Made by a program: the position numbers and the translations under genes
Shown here: positions 57,125-64,000 of the stretch, in pieces
How positions within the stretch are numbered: position 1 is the stretch's first letter
How the letters are laid out: every line of letters begins with the position of its first letter
Source of the DNA: Myxococcaceae bacterium
Lineage (GTDB): Bacteria > Myxococcota > Myxococcia > Myxococcales > Myxococcaceae
Length of the DNA: 64,000 nt
Direction: 5' to 3'
Assembly (NCBI GenBank): GCA_017881265.1
Contig: JADGRA010000015.1
Span: 62,001 to 126,000, forward strand
The notes under the pieces: model-generated
Seen by the model: the letters and a program-made list of their open reading frames with translations, nothing else
Database searches by the model: none
Told to the model about the DNA's origin: nothing

Positions 57125-58276
57125 ATGAAACTTCAGACGCTTTCATTCCTCGCCGCGGCGACGTTGCTGGCTGCCGCCTGCGGCAGCAGCACCAGTCCCA
57201 GTACCCCCGACGCCCTCGCGGCCGCGGTGCCCGACTTCGCCGGTGTCTCCCTCGAGGCGACCGGTGCGGCGTCCGAGAGCGCGACGCTTTCCACGGGGGC
57301 CGCGGCGACGCTGGGCAGTGCTGCCGCAGCGCCCAGCGGACTGGAATTTCTCCCCGTCATTCGCCAGGGCATTCATGACCTCAACCAGGCGGTGCAGCAG
57401 GACTTCGCCCCCATCGCCCAGCTGATTTCGACGCAGGGCAAGGACCTCACCGTTGGCCAGTCCAAGCAGTACGGGCCGATGGACCAGGGTGGCGTCACCT
57501 ACCTGCTGACCGTCAAGCGCTTCGGGAACCACCGCTTCGCCTGGAAGCTGGAGGGCAAGCCCACAGGCGCGGCGGCCACGGTGGCCTTCACCCAGCTTGC
57601 GGTGGGCACGCTGTTCCACGCCGACAACGACGTGGTGCACCGGGGCCGTGGACAAATCGGCTTCGACTTCGACGCCTTCAAGACGGTGAGTCCGGGCTTT
57701 CTGGGGCAGGGCAAGCTGTACTGCGCCTACAGTAACTACGACGCCACCGACGCGAGCGGGGTTGCGGGAGACGCGAAGACGCTGGTGTATGTGCTGCACG
57801 ACTTCTCCGTCGACACGACGGCCCACCCGCCCATCTCGGCCGCGTTTGTCGGTCACAAGACGCGCGACGGGGTGCGCGACGCACGCGTCCTCTATTACGG
57901 CGAGCTTCCCCAATTCGTGGGCAACCCTGACCATGCCGAGCTGCTCCTCGGCCGCGCCCGCTTCACTCCCGGGGTGGGTGGCCGGGCGGATGCGCTGGTG
58001 TCCGGAGGAGACGTGCCCAGTGGCGAAGTCATCTACGGGGCGGAGTGCTGGGACAAGAGCGAAGCGTTGAGCTGGCGGAAGGTGTGGGCCTGCACCGGGC
58101 CCGGCGCCTGCACCGTCGAGAGCGAACAGGGCGACGTCAGTGCCTGCGCGGTCGACCTGCAGAATAATGGGCCGGAAGCCCCCACCGACGGGACCAGTGG
58201 CGGCCTGGAGCCGGGCGCTCCGGACCCCACCGTCGCGCCGCCCACCGCGATGCCGAGCTTCGACAACCCCACCTGA
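57125..58276 (+). CDS. putative lipoprotein of unknown function
   Basis: 383 residues from the ATG at 57125, with GAGGGAA upstream. The signal MKLQTLSFLAAATLLAAAC ends in a canonical lipobox (LAAAC), so it is lipid-anchored. The mature protein has an Ala/Ser-rich start, then a beta-rich domain (YGPMDQGGVTYLLTVKRFGNHRFAWKL region) with a few cysteines, and a Pro-rich tail. I recognise no family. It follows the ABC exporter after 113 bp and may be independent of it. Confidence 0.75.
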   Translation: MKLQTLSFLAAATLLAAACGSSTSPSTPDALAAAVPDFAGVSLEATGAASESATLSTGAAATLGSAAAAPSGLEFLPVIRQGIHDLNQAVQQDFAPIAQLISTQGKDLTVGQSKQYGPMDQGGVTYLLTVKRFGNHRFAWKLEGKPTGAAATVAFTQLAVGTLFHADNDVVHRGRGQIGFDFDAFKTVSPGFLGQGKLYCAYSNYDATDASGVAGDAKTLVYVLHDFSVDTTAHPPISAAFVGHKTRDGVRDARVLYYGELPQFVGNPDHAELLLGRARFTPGVGGRADALVSGGDVPSGEVIYGAECWDKSEALSWRKVWACTGPGACTVESEQGDVSACAVDLQNNGPEAPTDGTSGGLEPGAPDPTVAPPTAMPSFDNPT

Positions 58277-58436
58277 CGACACGCCTGACGTCCCAAGAAG
58301 GGACGCGGGGACGGGGCCGACCGCCGGGGAACGCCCAGGCGTTCGGCCCTCGCTCTCGTCCCCCACCCGGGAGGCTAGGGGGGTGCTGGCCATTGGGAAG
58401 CTTCGTGGTAGGAGGCCACCCGCACCCACACCGCCC

Positions 58437-60071
58437 ATGCCCACGGAGCTCGAGCGCGAAGTCGCCCGCCGGCGCACCTTCGCCATCATCAGTCACCCCG
58501 ACGCCGGCAAGACGACCCTGACGGAGAAGCTGCTCCTCTATGGAGGGGCCATTCACCTGGCCGGCAGCGTGAAGGCTCGGCGCGCGCGCCGGCATGCCAC
58601 CAGCGACTGGATGGAGCTCGAGAAGGAGCGCGGCATCTCCGTCACCTCCTCGGTGTTGCAGTTCGAGTACCAGGGCCATGCCGTCAACCTGCTCGACACC
58701 CCCGGCCACCAGGACTTCTCCGAAGACACCTACCGGACACTGTCGGCCGCGGACAGCGCGGTCATGCTCATCGACGCCGCCAAGGGCGTGGAGGCGCAAA
58801 CCAAGAAGCTGTTCCAGGTGTGCCGCCTCCGCGCCATCCCCATCTTCACCTTCGTCAACAAGCTGGACCGCTATGGGCGGGCCCCGCTGGAGCTGATGGA
58901 CGAACTCGAGCAGGTGCTGGGCATCCGGGCCTACCCCATGAATTGGCCGATTGGCATGGGGCCGGAGTTCCGCGGCGTCTACGACAGGACCTCCCGGGCC
59001 GTGCACGTGTTTTCGGCCGAGGGAAGCCACGGCGAGTCCGCCGCCAGCGAGCGGGTGGTGCCGCTCGATTCAGTGGAGGCGGCCGAGGCGCTCACCGCCG
59101 CGGAGCTCGCGCAGCTGCGCGAGGACATTGACTTGCTCGACATCGGCGGTGACGCCTTCGCGCGGGAGAAGAGCGACCGCGGCCAAATCACCCCCATGTT
59201 TTTCGGCAGCGCGATGACCAACTTCGGGGTGCGGCCTTTTCTGGACGCCTTCCTGGACCTCGCCCCGCCACCGGCGCCCCGCAGCACTTCCCACGGCTAC
59301 CAGGAGCCGACGGCCCCCAAATTCAGCGGATTCGTCTTCAAAATCCAGGCGAACATGGACCCGGCGCACCGGGACCGGGTGGCCTTCGTCCGGGTGGTGT
59401 CCGGCCAGTACAGGAAGGGCATGGACGCCTTTCATGTGCGGCTGCAGAAGACGGTGCGGCTGGCCAACCCCACGCAATTCATGGCGGCCGAGCGGACTGC
59501 CATTCAGGAGGCGTGGCCCGGGGACGTCATCGGCCTCTTCGACCCGGGGCTGTACCGCATTGGCGACACGCTGCTGGAAGGCGACACCTTCGAATTCGAG
59601 GGCGTTCCCCGCTTCTCGCCGGAACATTTCGCCGTGGTGCGTGCCCGCGACCCCATGCGGCGCAAGCAGATGGAGAAGGGCCTGGAACAGCTGAGCGAGG
59701 AAGGCACCATCCAGATTTTTCAGCAGCTTCAGATGGGCATGCGCGACCCCATCGTCGGGGTGGTCGGGCCGCTGCAGCTGGAGGTGCTGCAGTACCGGAT
59801 TGAGCACGAGTACGGGGCGGACATCCTGTTGGACAAGCTGCCGTACGGGCATGCGCGCTGGGTGGTGGGCAACTTCGACCCGAAGAGTTTTGACTGGGGT
59901 GGGAACCGCCAGACGGTGCAGGACCGGGACGGCCAGCCGCTGGTGCTGTTCCGCGATGACTGGTCGCTGCAGCACACGGTGGAGAAGCACCCCGAATTGA
60001 AGTTCCTCTCCGCGGCCCCACCCCTCCCGGCCGCCCTTGGGGGCGGCGCCGACCAGCGCAGCTCGCGGTAG
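58437..60071 (+). CDS. prfC: peptide chain release factor 3
   Basis: 544 residues from the ATG at 58437. The GTPase core has SHPDAGKTTLTEKLL (G1), LDTPGHQDFSEDTYR (G3) and NKLDR (G4). The C-terminal RF3 domains are present, with PVGMGPEF-like and HPELKF segments. It dissociates RF1/RF2 from the ribosome after peptide release. The last about 16 residues (AAPPLPAALGGGADQ and on) are a low-complexity extension beyond the usual end. Confidence 0.94.
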   Translation: MPTELEREVARRRTFAIISHPDAGKTTLTEKLLLYGGAIHLAGSVKARRARRHATSDWMELEKERGISVTSSVLQFEYQGHAVNLLDTPGHQDFSEDTYRTLSAADSAVMLIDAAKGVEAQTKKLFQVCRLRAIPIFTFVNKLDRYGRAPLELMDELEQVLGIRAYPMNWPIGMGPEFRGVYDRTSRAVHVFSAEGSHGESAASERVVPLDSVEAAEALTAAELAQLREDIDLLDIGGDAFAREKSDRGQITPMFFGSAMTNFGVRPFLDAFLDLAPPPAPRSTSHGYQEPTAPKFSGFVFKIQANMDPAHRDRVAFVRVVSGQYRKGMDAFHVRLQKTVRLANPTQFMAAERTAIQEAWPGDVIGLFDPGLYRIGDTLLEGDTFEFEGVPRFSPEHFAVVRARDPMRRKQMEKGLEQLSEEGTIQIFQQLQMGMRDPIVGVVGPLQLEVLQYRIEHEYGADILLDKLPYGHARWVVGNFDPKSFDWGGNRQTVQDRDGQPLVLFRDDWSLQHTVEKHPELKFLSAAPPLPAALGGGADQRSSR

Positions 60072-60079
60072 GCCGCGGG

Positions 60080-60330
60080 TCCCCGGCAGCCCCAGGGGAC
60101 GGGTACCGCACGCTGGCCGAGCAGCTGGGGGGGTGAGCCGCAACACCGTGATGGCCGCGTACCATGAGCTGCAAGTCGAGGGCTGGGTCGTCTCGTCGTC
60201 CGGCGAGGGGAGTGCCGTGGCCGGAAGGCTCCCCACCCACCTGCCGACGGGCGCCCCCGGTGAGTCTGTGCCCGCCCGGCCCGGGGGGGGATGGGGTTTG
60301 CGCTTGGACCGCCTGCGCGCTCCGGTAGGA
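60080..60330 (+). pseudogene. frameshifted fragment of a MocR/GntR-type regulator
   Basis: Just after prfC the plus strand encodes GYRTLAEQLG in one frame and SRNTVMAAYHELQVEGWV in the next. Together they match the winged-helix part of MocR/GntR regulators, whose usual text is LAxxLGVSRNTV. A run of seven G (60127-60133) separates the frames; two fewer would restore LGVSRN. The aminotransferase domain is missing. It is a remnant, not a working gene. Confidence 0.7.
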
Positions 60331-60351
60331 AACGCGTGGGGGGGCGGCTCC

Positions 60352-60738
60352 CTAGCGAAAAGCCAACGATAAGAGGTAGCCGCTGAGGCCCAGCTCGAGG
60401 AGGTACGTCACCGTCACCCCGGGCGCGCTGACGCGTCTCCCCAGCCGCAGGAAGCCGGCGGCGTGGGCCAGGCGCGCCGCGAGGATGGCCCAGCCGAGTC
60501 CCACAACCCAGTGGGCCGGGAGGCCGGCCACCTCCGCCAGCAGGAGTGCCACCGCCAGCAGCAGGCCGTGCTCCACGGCGTTGCCATGGGCCCGGATGGC
60601 GTACCCCAGGCGTTTGTCGCCGCCGTCCCCCAAGGAGACGTGGACGATGTGACGGACGCGGGTGACGTTGAGAGCAAGGCAGGTGATGAGGAGAAACAGT
60701 GCTCCGACGAAGGGCAGGGCGTGCGAGGGGTAGGCCAT
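60352..60738 (-). CDS. MAPEG-family membrane protein
   Basis: 128 residues from the ATG at 60738. About four membrane helices; the family stretch RAHGNAVEHGLLLAVALLLAE and VVGLGWAILAARLAHAAGF match bacterial MAPEG proteins. Eukaryotic relatives act on glutathione or eicosanoids, but the bacterial role is unclear. It borders the regulator fragment. Confidence 0.85.
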   Translation of the reverse strand: MAYPSHALPFVGALFLLITCLALNVTRVRHIVHVSLGDGGDKRLGYAIRAHGNAVEHGLLLAVALLLAEVAGLPAHWVVGLGWAILAARLAHAAGFLRLGRRVSAPGVTVTYLLELGLSGYLLSLAFR

Positions 60739-60795
60739 GGCTGCCTGGCGCCCTAGCACGTCCGGAAAGAGGAGCGCGGGGCCCCTCGCCCAGTG

Positions 60796-61641
60796 TCAGC
60801 TTCCGGCGGTGAAGGCCAGGCCGGCGCGCTCCACCTCGCGAAGCGGCGCGGCCACCATCACCGGCAGCCGCTTGGCGTCCTTTAGCCGGGTCGGGTCCGC
60901 CCAGAGCCAGCGCGGCGACCCCTGCAGGGCCCCGTCCGCGTGCGAAAAGAGGCGCACCCGGCGCAGTTGGGTGGAGCTGCCCGCGTTGTACAGGGCGAGG
61001 GGACGCTCGCCGGGGGCGCCGAGGTGAATCTCCCGCGGGACGTGCCGGTGGCCATGCAGCACGAGGTCCGCCTTGCCGCGGCCCCGGCGCAGCAGCTCGC
61101 GCCCGAGGGGCAGCTCCGAGCAGTACGGAAGCCGCAGCCGCTCGCTCCAGCGCTCGAGCCACGTCTCCTCGGGCAGGGCCAACGGGTGGTGGTGCAAGAG
61201 CAGCACGCGGAGCGAGCCCGACGCTGAGCGATTCAGCGCGGTGTCGACTTCCTCCACCATGGCCTCTGTGACTTCGCCATGGGACGCAAGGTAGGAACGG
61301 TTGTGCTGGGCGGTCGAGTCGATGCGAATGAGGAAGAGACCTGGCTTTTCCTCCACCAAGACGCGCTGGCTGGCCATTAGGGCGCCCCCGGCGTCATCCG
61401 ACGTGCGGTCGTGGTTGCCGGGCACCACCGTCAGCCGGTGGGAACGCGTCAGCGGGGCGAAGACGTCGAAGAAGAGGGACATCTCCTCGTCCCGCCCGCG
61501 GTGGGTGATGTCGCCGGTGACCACCACCTGGTCCACCTGCGCCTCCTGCAGTGCCTCGACCAGCGCCCGGGCGGCAGCCTCATTGGCCGGGCCGCGTCCG
61601 AGGTGCAAGTCCGAGAGGTGGGCGAGCGTCTGTAGACTCAT
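60796..61641 (-). CDS. metallophosphoesterase
   Basis: About 281 residues from the ATG at 61641. Calcineurin-like metal sites: HLSDLHLG, VVTGDITHRGR, VVPGNHDRT, LLLHHHPLAL and LHGHRHVPRE. The set is complete, so it is probably active. Its start overlaps the stop of the glycosyltransferase upstream (ATGA), so the two are made together. Confidence 0.92.
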   Translation of the reverse strand: MSLQTLAHLSDLHLGRGPANEAAARALVEALQEAQVDQVVVTGDITHRGRDEEMSLFFDVFAPLTRSHRLTVVPGNHDRTSDDAGGALMASQRVLVEEKPGLFLIRIDSTAQHNRSYLASHGEVTEAMVEEVDTALNRSASGSLRVLLLHHHPLALPEETWLERWSERLRLPYCSELPLGRELLRRGRGKADLVLHGHRHVPREIHLGAPGERPLALYNAGSSTQLRRVRLFSHADGALQGSPRWLWADPTRLKDAKRLPVMVAAPLREVERAGLAFTAGS

Positions 61642-62861
61642 GCCTGAACATTCCACCAGGCTGGCGGGGCGCTCCCATGAAGGGCTGGAAAACTCTGAGC
61701 GACTTCAGCGGCTTGCTGCCCTGCCGGCGCAGCCAGGGTCCCCCCGGGAAGCACCCGGAGGCGGTTGCCACGCCACTTCACGGTGCGGGCAAACAGCCCG
61801 TGCACCCAGGTGATGAAGAGCAGCCCGTCCTTCACCCAGCCGGCGCCGAAGGCCTGCCAGGAGAAGAACTGGCTGCGCAGGCGGCTGAAGGCCACCGAGT
61901 CCAGTGCGGGCTTCAGCACCGCGCAGGCCGCCAGCGTGGCGGCCGCGCCGGGGCCCGGCCGGAGCGCGAAGCCGATGACGGCCAGGGGGATGGGATTGAG
62001 GAGGGACTCGGCCAGGTAGGCCGGAAACGTCATGGCCGTGCGATGGGTCACGCTCCAGCGCAGGTAGCGCTGGAAGAAGGCACCGACACTCTTTTCGACG
62101 GCGATGTTCCACACCGGCAGGCTGCTGACGGCCACGCCCGCGCCCAGTTCCCGCACCAGCCGGTTTCCGAGGACGTGGTCCTCGGCCAGGACGTTGGCCA
62201 CCGACGCGAAGCCGCCGAGGAGGTCGAGGTCCTGACGCCAGAGCGCCATGGACTTGCCCACCACCAAGTCCTTCTTCAGCACCCGCTGGGCGCACACCAT
62301 GCCGGGCGCGATGCTGCCGCCGAGGTGGAGGTTGTCGAGCAGCGCGCCGAGGGACTTGTGCCCGTGGCCCGCCACCGGGTGGGTGACGCACCCCACCCCC
62401 GGACGGCCGAGGTGCCCGGCGATGTCCAACAGGTAGCCCTGCGGGACGCGGATGTTGGAGTCGCTCACGACGAAGAGGTCATGCCGCGCGGCCTGCGCCA
62501 GGCAGACCAGCTGGTTCACCTTGGGATTGAAGCCCGCCTCGCCCTGCTGAAGCACCAGCCGGACGCGCTCCGGCCAGCGCCGCACGGCCTCGCAGGCCAG
62601 CGGGTAGGCCGTGTCCTTGACGGAGCGGACGCCGAGCAGCACCTCGTAGTCGCCGGGGTAGGGCAGGGCGACGAAGCTGGCCAGGTTGTCGGCCAGCGCG
62701 TCGTCGGCGCCGCACAGCGGCTTCAGGACGGAGATACCCGGCCAGCAGCTGGGCACCGGTGTTTCCTGGCGCAGGTGCAACAGGGTGAGCAGCAGCATCA
62801 CTGCCACCAGGGCCACGCCGAGCGCTGCGGCGATGAGCAACAGCAGTCCGATGGTCGCCAT
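61638..62861 (-). CDS. ceramide glucosyltransferase-like GT family 21 enzyme
   Basis: About 407 residues from the ATG at 62861. One N-terminal membrane helix (about 4-28) and hydrophobic C-terminal segments flank a GT-A domain. Catalytic features: GFNPKVNQLVCLAQAARHDLFVVSDSN with D134 in SDS, AEDHVLGNRL and QRYLRW. This D, DxS, D, (Q/R)xxRW pattern is that of GT21, which glycosylates ceramide. Myxobacteria make sphingolipids, so a glycosphingolipid role is plausible; unproven. Coupled to the metallophosphoesterase. Confidence 0.85.
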   Translation of the reverse strand: MATIGLLLLIAAALGVALVAVMLLLTLLHLRQETPVPSCWPGISVLKPLCGADDALADNLASFVALPYPGDYEVLLGVRSVKDTAYPLACEAVRRWPERVRLVLQQGEAGFNPKVNQLVCLAQAARHDLFVVSDSNIRVPQGYLLDIAGHLGRPGVGCVTHPVAGHGHKSLGALLDNLHLGGSIAPGMVCAQRVLKKDLVVGKSMALWRQDLDLLGGFASVANVLAEDHVLGNRLVRELGAGVAVSSLPVWNIAVEKSVGAFFQRYLRWSVTHRTAMTFPAYLAESLLNPIPLAVIGFALRPGPGAAATLAACAVLKPALDSVAFSRLRSQFFSWQAFGAGWVKDGLLFITWVHGLFARTVKWRGNRLRVLPGGTLAAPAGQQAAEVAQSFPALHGSAPPAWWNVQA

Positions 62862-62992
62862 CCGGCCTCGTCTGCCCTGCACGCCGGTGGGAGGGGAAAA
62901 ACGGCGTGCGACAAGCTGGGTCGGGAAGCCAGCATGGGGGACGCAGGCCTCGCCCAGGTGTCAGCCGGGCAAACTCTCTGTGGCGGGCCGCC

Positions 62993-63364
62993 TCAGCGCT
63001 GCGCGCGTCTGCGCCTGAGGAGGAGAAACGCGTACACCGCCGCATTCACCAGCAGCACGAAGATGCCAACGGCGATGTCCGCACGTAACCCGCCCGGCGC
63101 CGCCACGCCCGGGTGCCAGAGGTAGTGCCCGACGAAGCTGCCCGCGTACACCGGCGCGCCGGCCTGTCGCCGCAGCGCCTTCTCCAAGGTGGTGAGGGGG
63201 CAGGGCCAGCCGACGAGGTTGACGGCGGCCCCCCAGAGGAAGACGGGCAGCTGCACCCAGGCCAGGCGCGGCCAGCGCACGACGAGGAGGCCCCCGGCCA
63301 CCACGGTGGCGATGAAGAGTAGGTGCAGAAGCACCACCGCACCAATGGCCAATTGCAGTGCCAC
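62993..63364 (-). CDS. DUF2784-family membrane protein
   Basis: 123 residues from the GTG at 63364. Four membrane helices, with NLVGWPCPLTTLEKALRRQAG between helices two and three, the DUF2784 signature, and YAGSFVGHYLWHPG. Function unknown in the family. Twenty-six bp downstream of the next gene upstream on the strand. Confidence 0.85.
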   Translation of the reverse strand: MALQLAIGAVVLLHLLFIATVVAGGLLVVRWPRLAWVQLPVFLWGAAVNLVGWPCPLTTLEKALRRQAGAPVYAGSFVGHYLWHPGVAAPGGLRADIAVGIFVLLVNAAVYAFLLLRRRRAQR

Positions 63365-63390
63365 CCTGGGGGATTCCTTCCTGGAAAGGG

Positions 63391-63930
63391 CTAGCGGCTC
63401 GGCCGCACCGTGTCCCCGCGGTGTCCTGCCTCGCGCAGGACGAGGCCTTCCTTGCAGGCGCGCGCAGCGGCAGGGCCGACGAAGAAGCCCACCGGGTCGC
63501 TGCGGCGGCAATTCTTCTTCAGCCACCCCTCCACGGCCTGGAAGAGCTGACGGAAATGCTCGGGGGCGGCGGTGCGCCGTCCGGTTTGCGGGGTGACTTC
63601 CAGCTCGGCCCACAGTTGGCCTGAGAGGAGCTCTCCCTCCTCGTTGAGGGCCGAGCGCTCCCAGAAGATGACCGGCGAGCGAACTTCATCCACCCGGTAG
63701 GCGCCCTTGTCCGGCCCCCGCTTCACCCGGTCCACTAGCACCGGCCCAAGCGCGGGCGCGGCCAGGTACACCTCCGGCGGCAGCTGGCCCAGTGTCTCGG
63801 CGCCGGCCAGAAACGGCGTCCAGCCGGGCGGGATGCGCCGCGGGTACACCTCCAGCCGGTGCTGGGCGAGGAAGCGGAGGAAAGCCCGCTCGTCTTCGGG
63901 GGCCAGGAAGCAGGCGAGGCGGTGGGCCAT
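63391..63930 (-). CDS. uncharacterised protein
   Basis: 179 residues from the ATG at 63930. No signal or membrane segment. An opening MAHRLACFLAPEDERAFLRFL, a Pro-rich YPRRIPPGW and a central GPVLVDRVKRGPDKGAYRVDEV region are visible, with a Cys-bearing C-terminus (KKNCRRSDPVGFFVG). I recognise no family. It precedes the DUF2784 gene by 26 bp and may be in its operon. The last 70 bp of the window upstream show nothing I can assign. Confidence 0.7.
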   Translation of the reverse strand: MAHRLACFLAPEDERAFLRFLAQHRLEVYPRRIPPGWTPFLAGAETLGQLPPEVYLAAPALGPVLVDRVKRGPDKGAYRVDEVRSPVIFWERSALNEEGELLSGQLWAELEVTPQTGRRTAAPEHFRQLFQAVEGWLKKNCRRSDPVGFFVGPAAARACKEGLVLREAGHRGDTVRPSR

Positions 63931-64000
63931 GTGGGAGGCAGAGGGTGCGCGCACGCCTACCCTGGGCGCAAGGCCGGGACCTCCCCGGACGGAGGTAAGC

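Noticed and set aside
1-64000. tRNA, rRNA, insertion sequences, attachment sites
   Set aside because: Looked for by eye on both strands; no cloverleaf, rRNA segment, transposase frame or paired direct repeats was convincing. A short tRNA could be missed without a program.

Overview
The window is very GC-rich, densely packed DNA. It looks like a chromosome segment of a myxobacterium, most likely the Myxococcaceae/Archangiaceae side of the order. The evidence is a long type VI secretion system (T6SS) island with a Ser/Thr kinase, an immunity gene of the Imm11 (MXAN_0049) family, a TIGR02270 protein, and ordinary housekeeping genes in heavily G/C-ending codons. The species cannot be named from the sequence alone.

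Positions 1-19050 hold a nearly gap-free minus-strand T6SS core operon. In transcription order it is tssJ, tssK, tssL, tssM, tagF, tssA, tssB, tssC, hcp, tssE, tssF, tssG, tssH(clpV), an FHA-domain tagH-like gene, and a lipoprotein that runs off the left edge. Several junctions are ATGA or similar overlaps. Upstream lie a first vgrG (19168-21429), two unassigned genes, a putative LysM-metallopeptidase effector (22878-24749) and a second vgrG with a C-terminal transthyretin-like extension (24756-27257).

Positions 27379-31633 (plus strand) hold a second payload module. It contains a DUF2169 adaptor-type protein, a DUF4150 PAAR-like tip, a DUF6484 protein, an HNH/AHH-type nuclease-like toxin and two immunity-type genes (Imm11, Imm49). 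Opposite them, 31630-35539 encode a fusion of a TIGR02270 region with a ketosynthase-fold domain that has lost its catalytic residues, followed upstream by a methyltransferase-like protein. Then come a membrane Ser/Thr kinase and a tandem cyclic-nucleotide-binding protein (35643-38587). Together with FHA/TagH and TagF these could make a post-translational switch for the secretion machine.

Positions 38635-64000 are mostly housekeeping and accessory metabolism: an Fe-S scaffold (Nfu), several methyltransferases (including THUMP/RlmL-like and Rsm22-like), a PLP decarboxylase, a ferredoxin-reductase-type flavoprotein, a Tat-exported transglutaminase, an M20 peptidase, a CBS-domain protein, a phosphodiesterase lipoprotein, an alpha carbonic anhydrase and a patatin. 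They also include a three-gene ABC exporter, a lipoprotein, release factor 3, a frameshifted fragment of a MocR/GntR regulator, a MAPEG protein, a metallophosphoesterase coupled to a ceramide-glucosyltransferase-like enzyme, a DUF2784 membrane protein and an unassigned protein. I saw no tRNA or rRNA genes, CRISPR arrays or insertion sequences.
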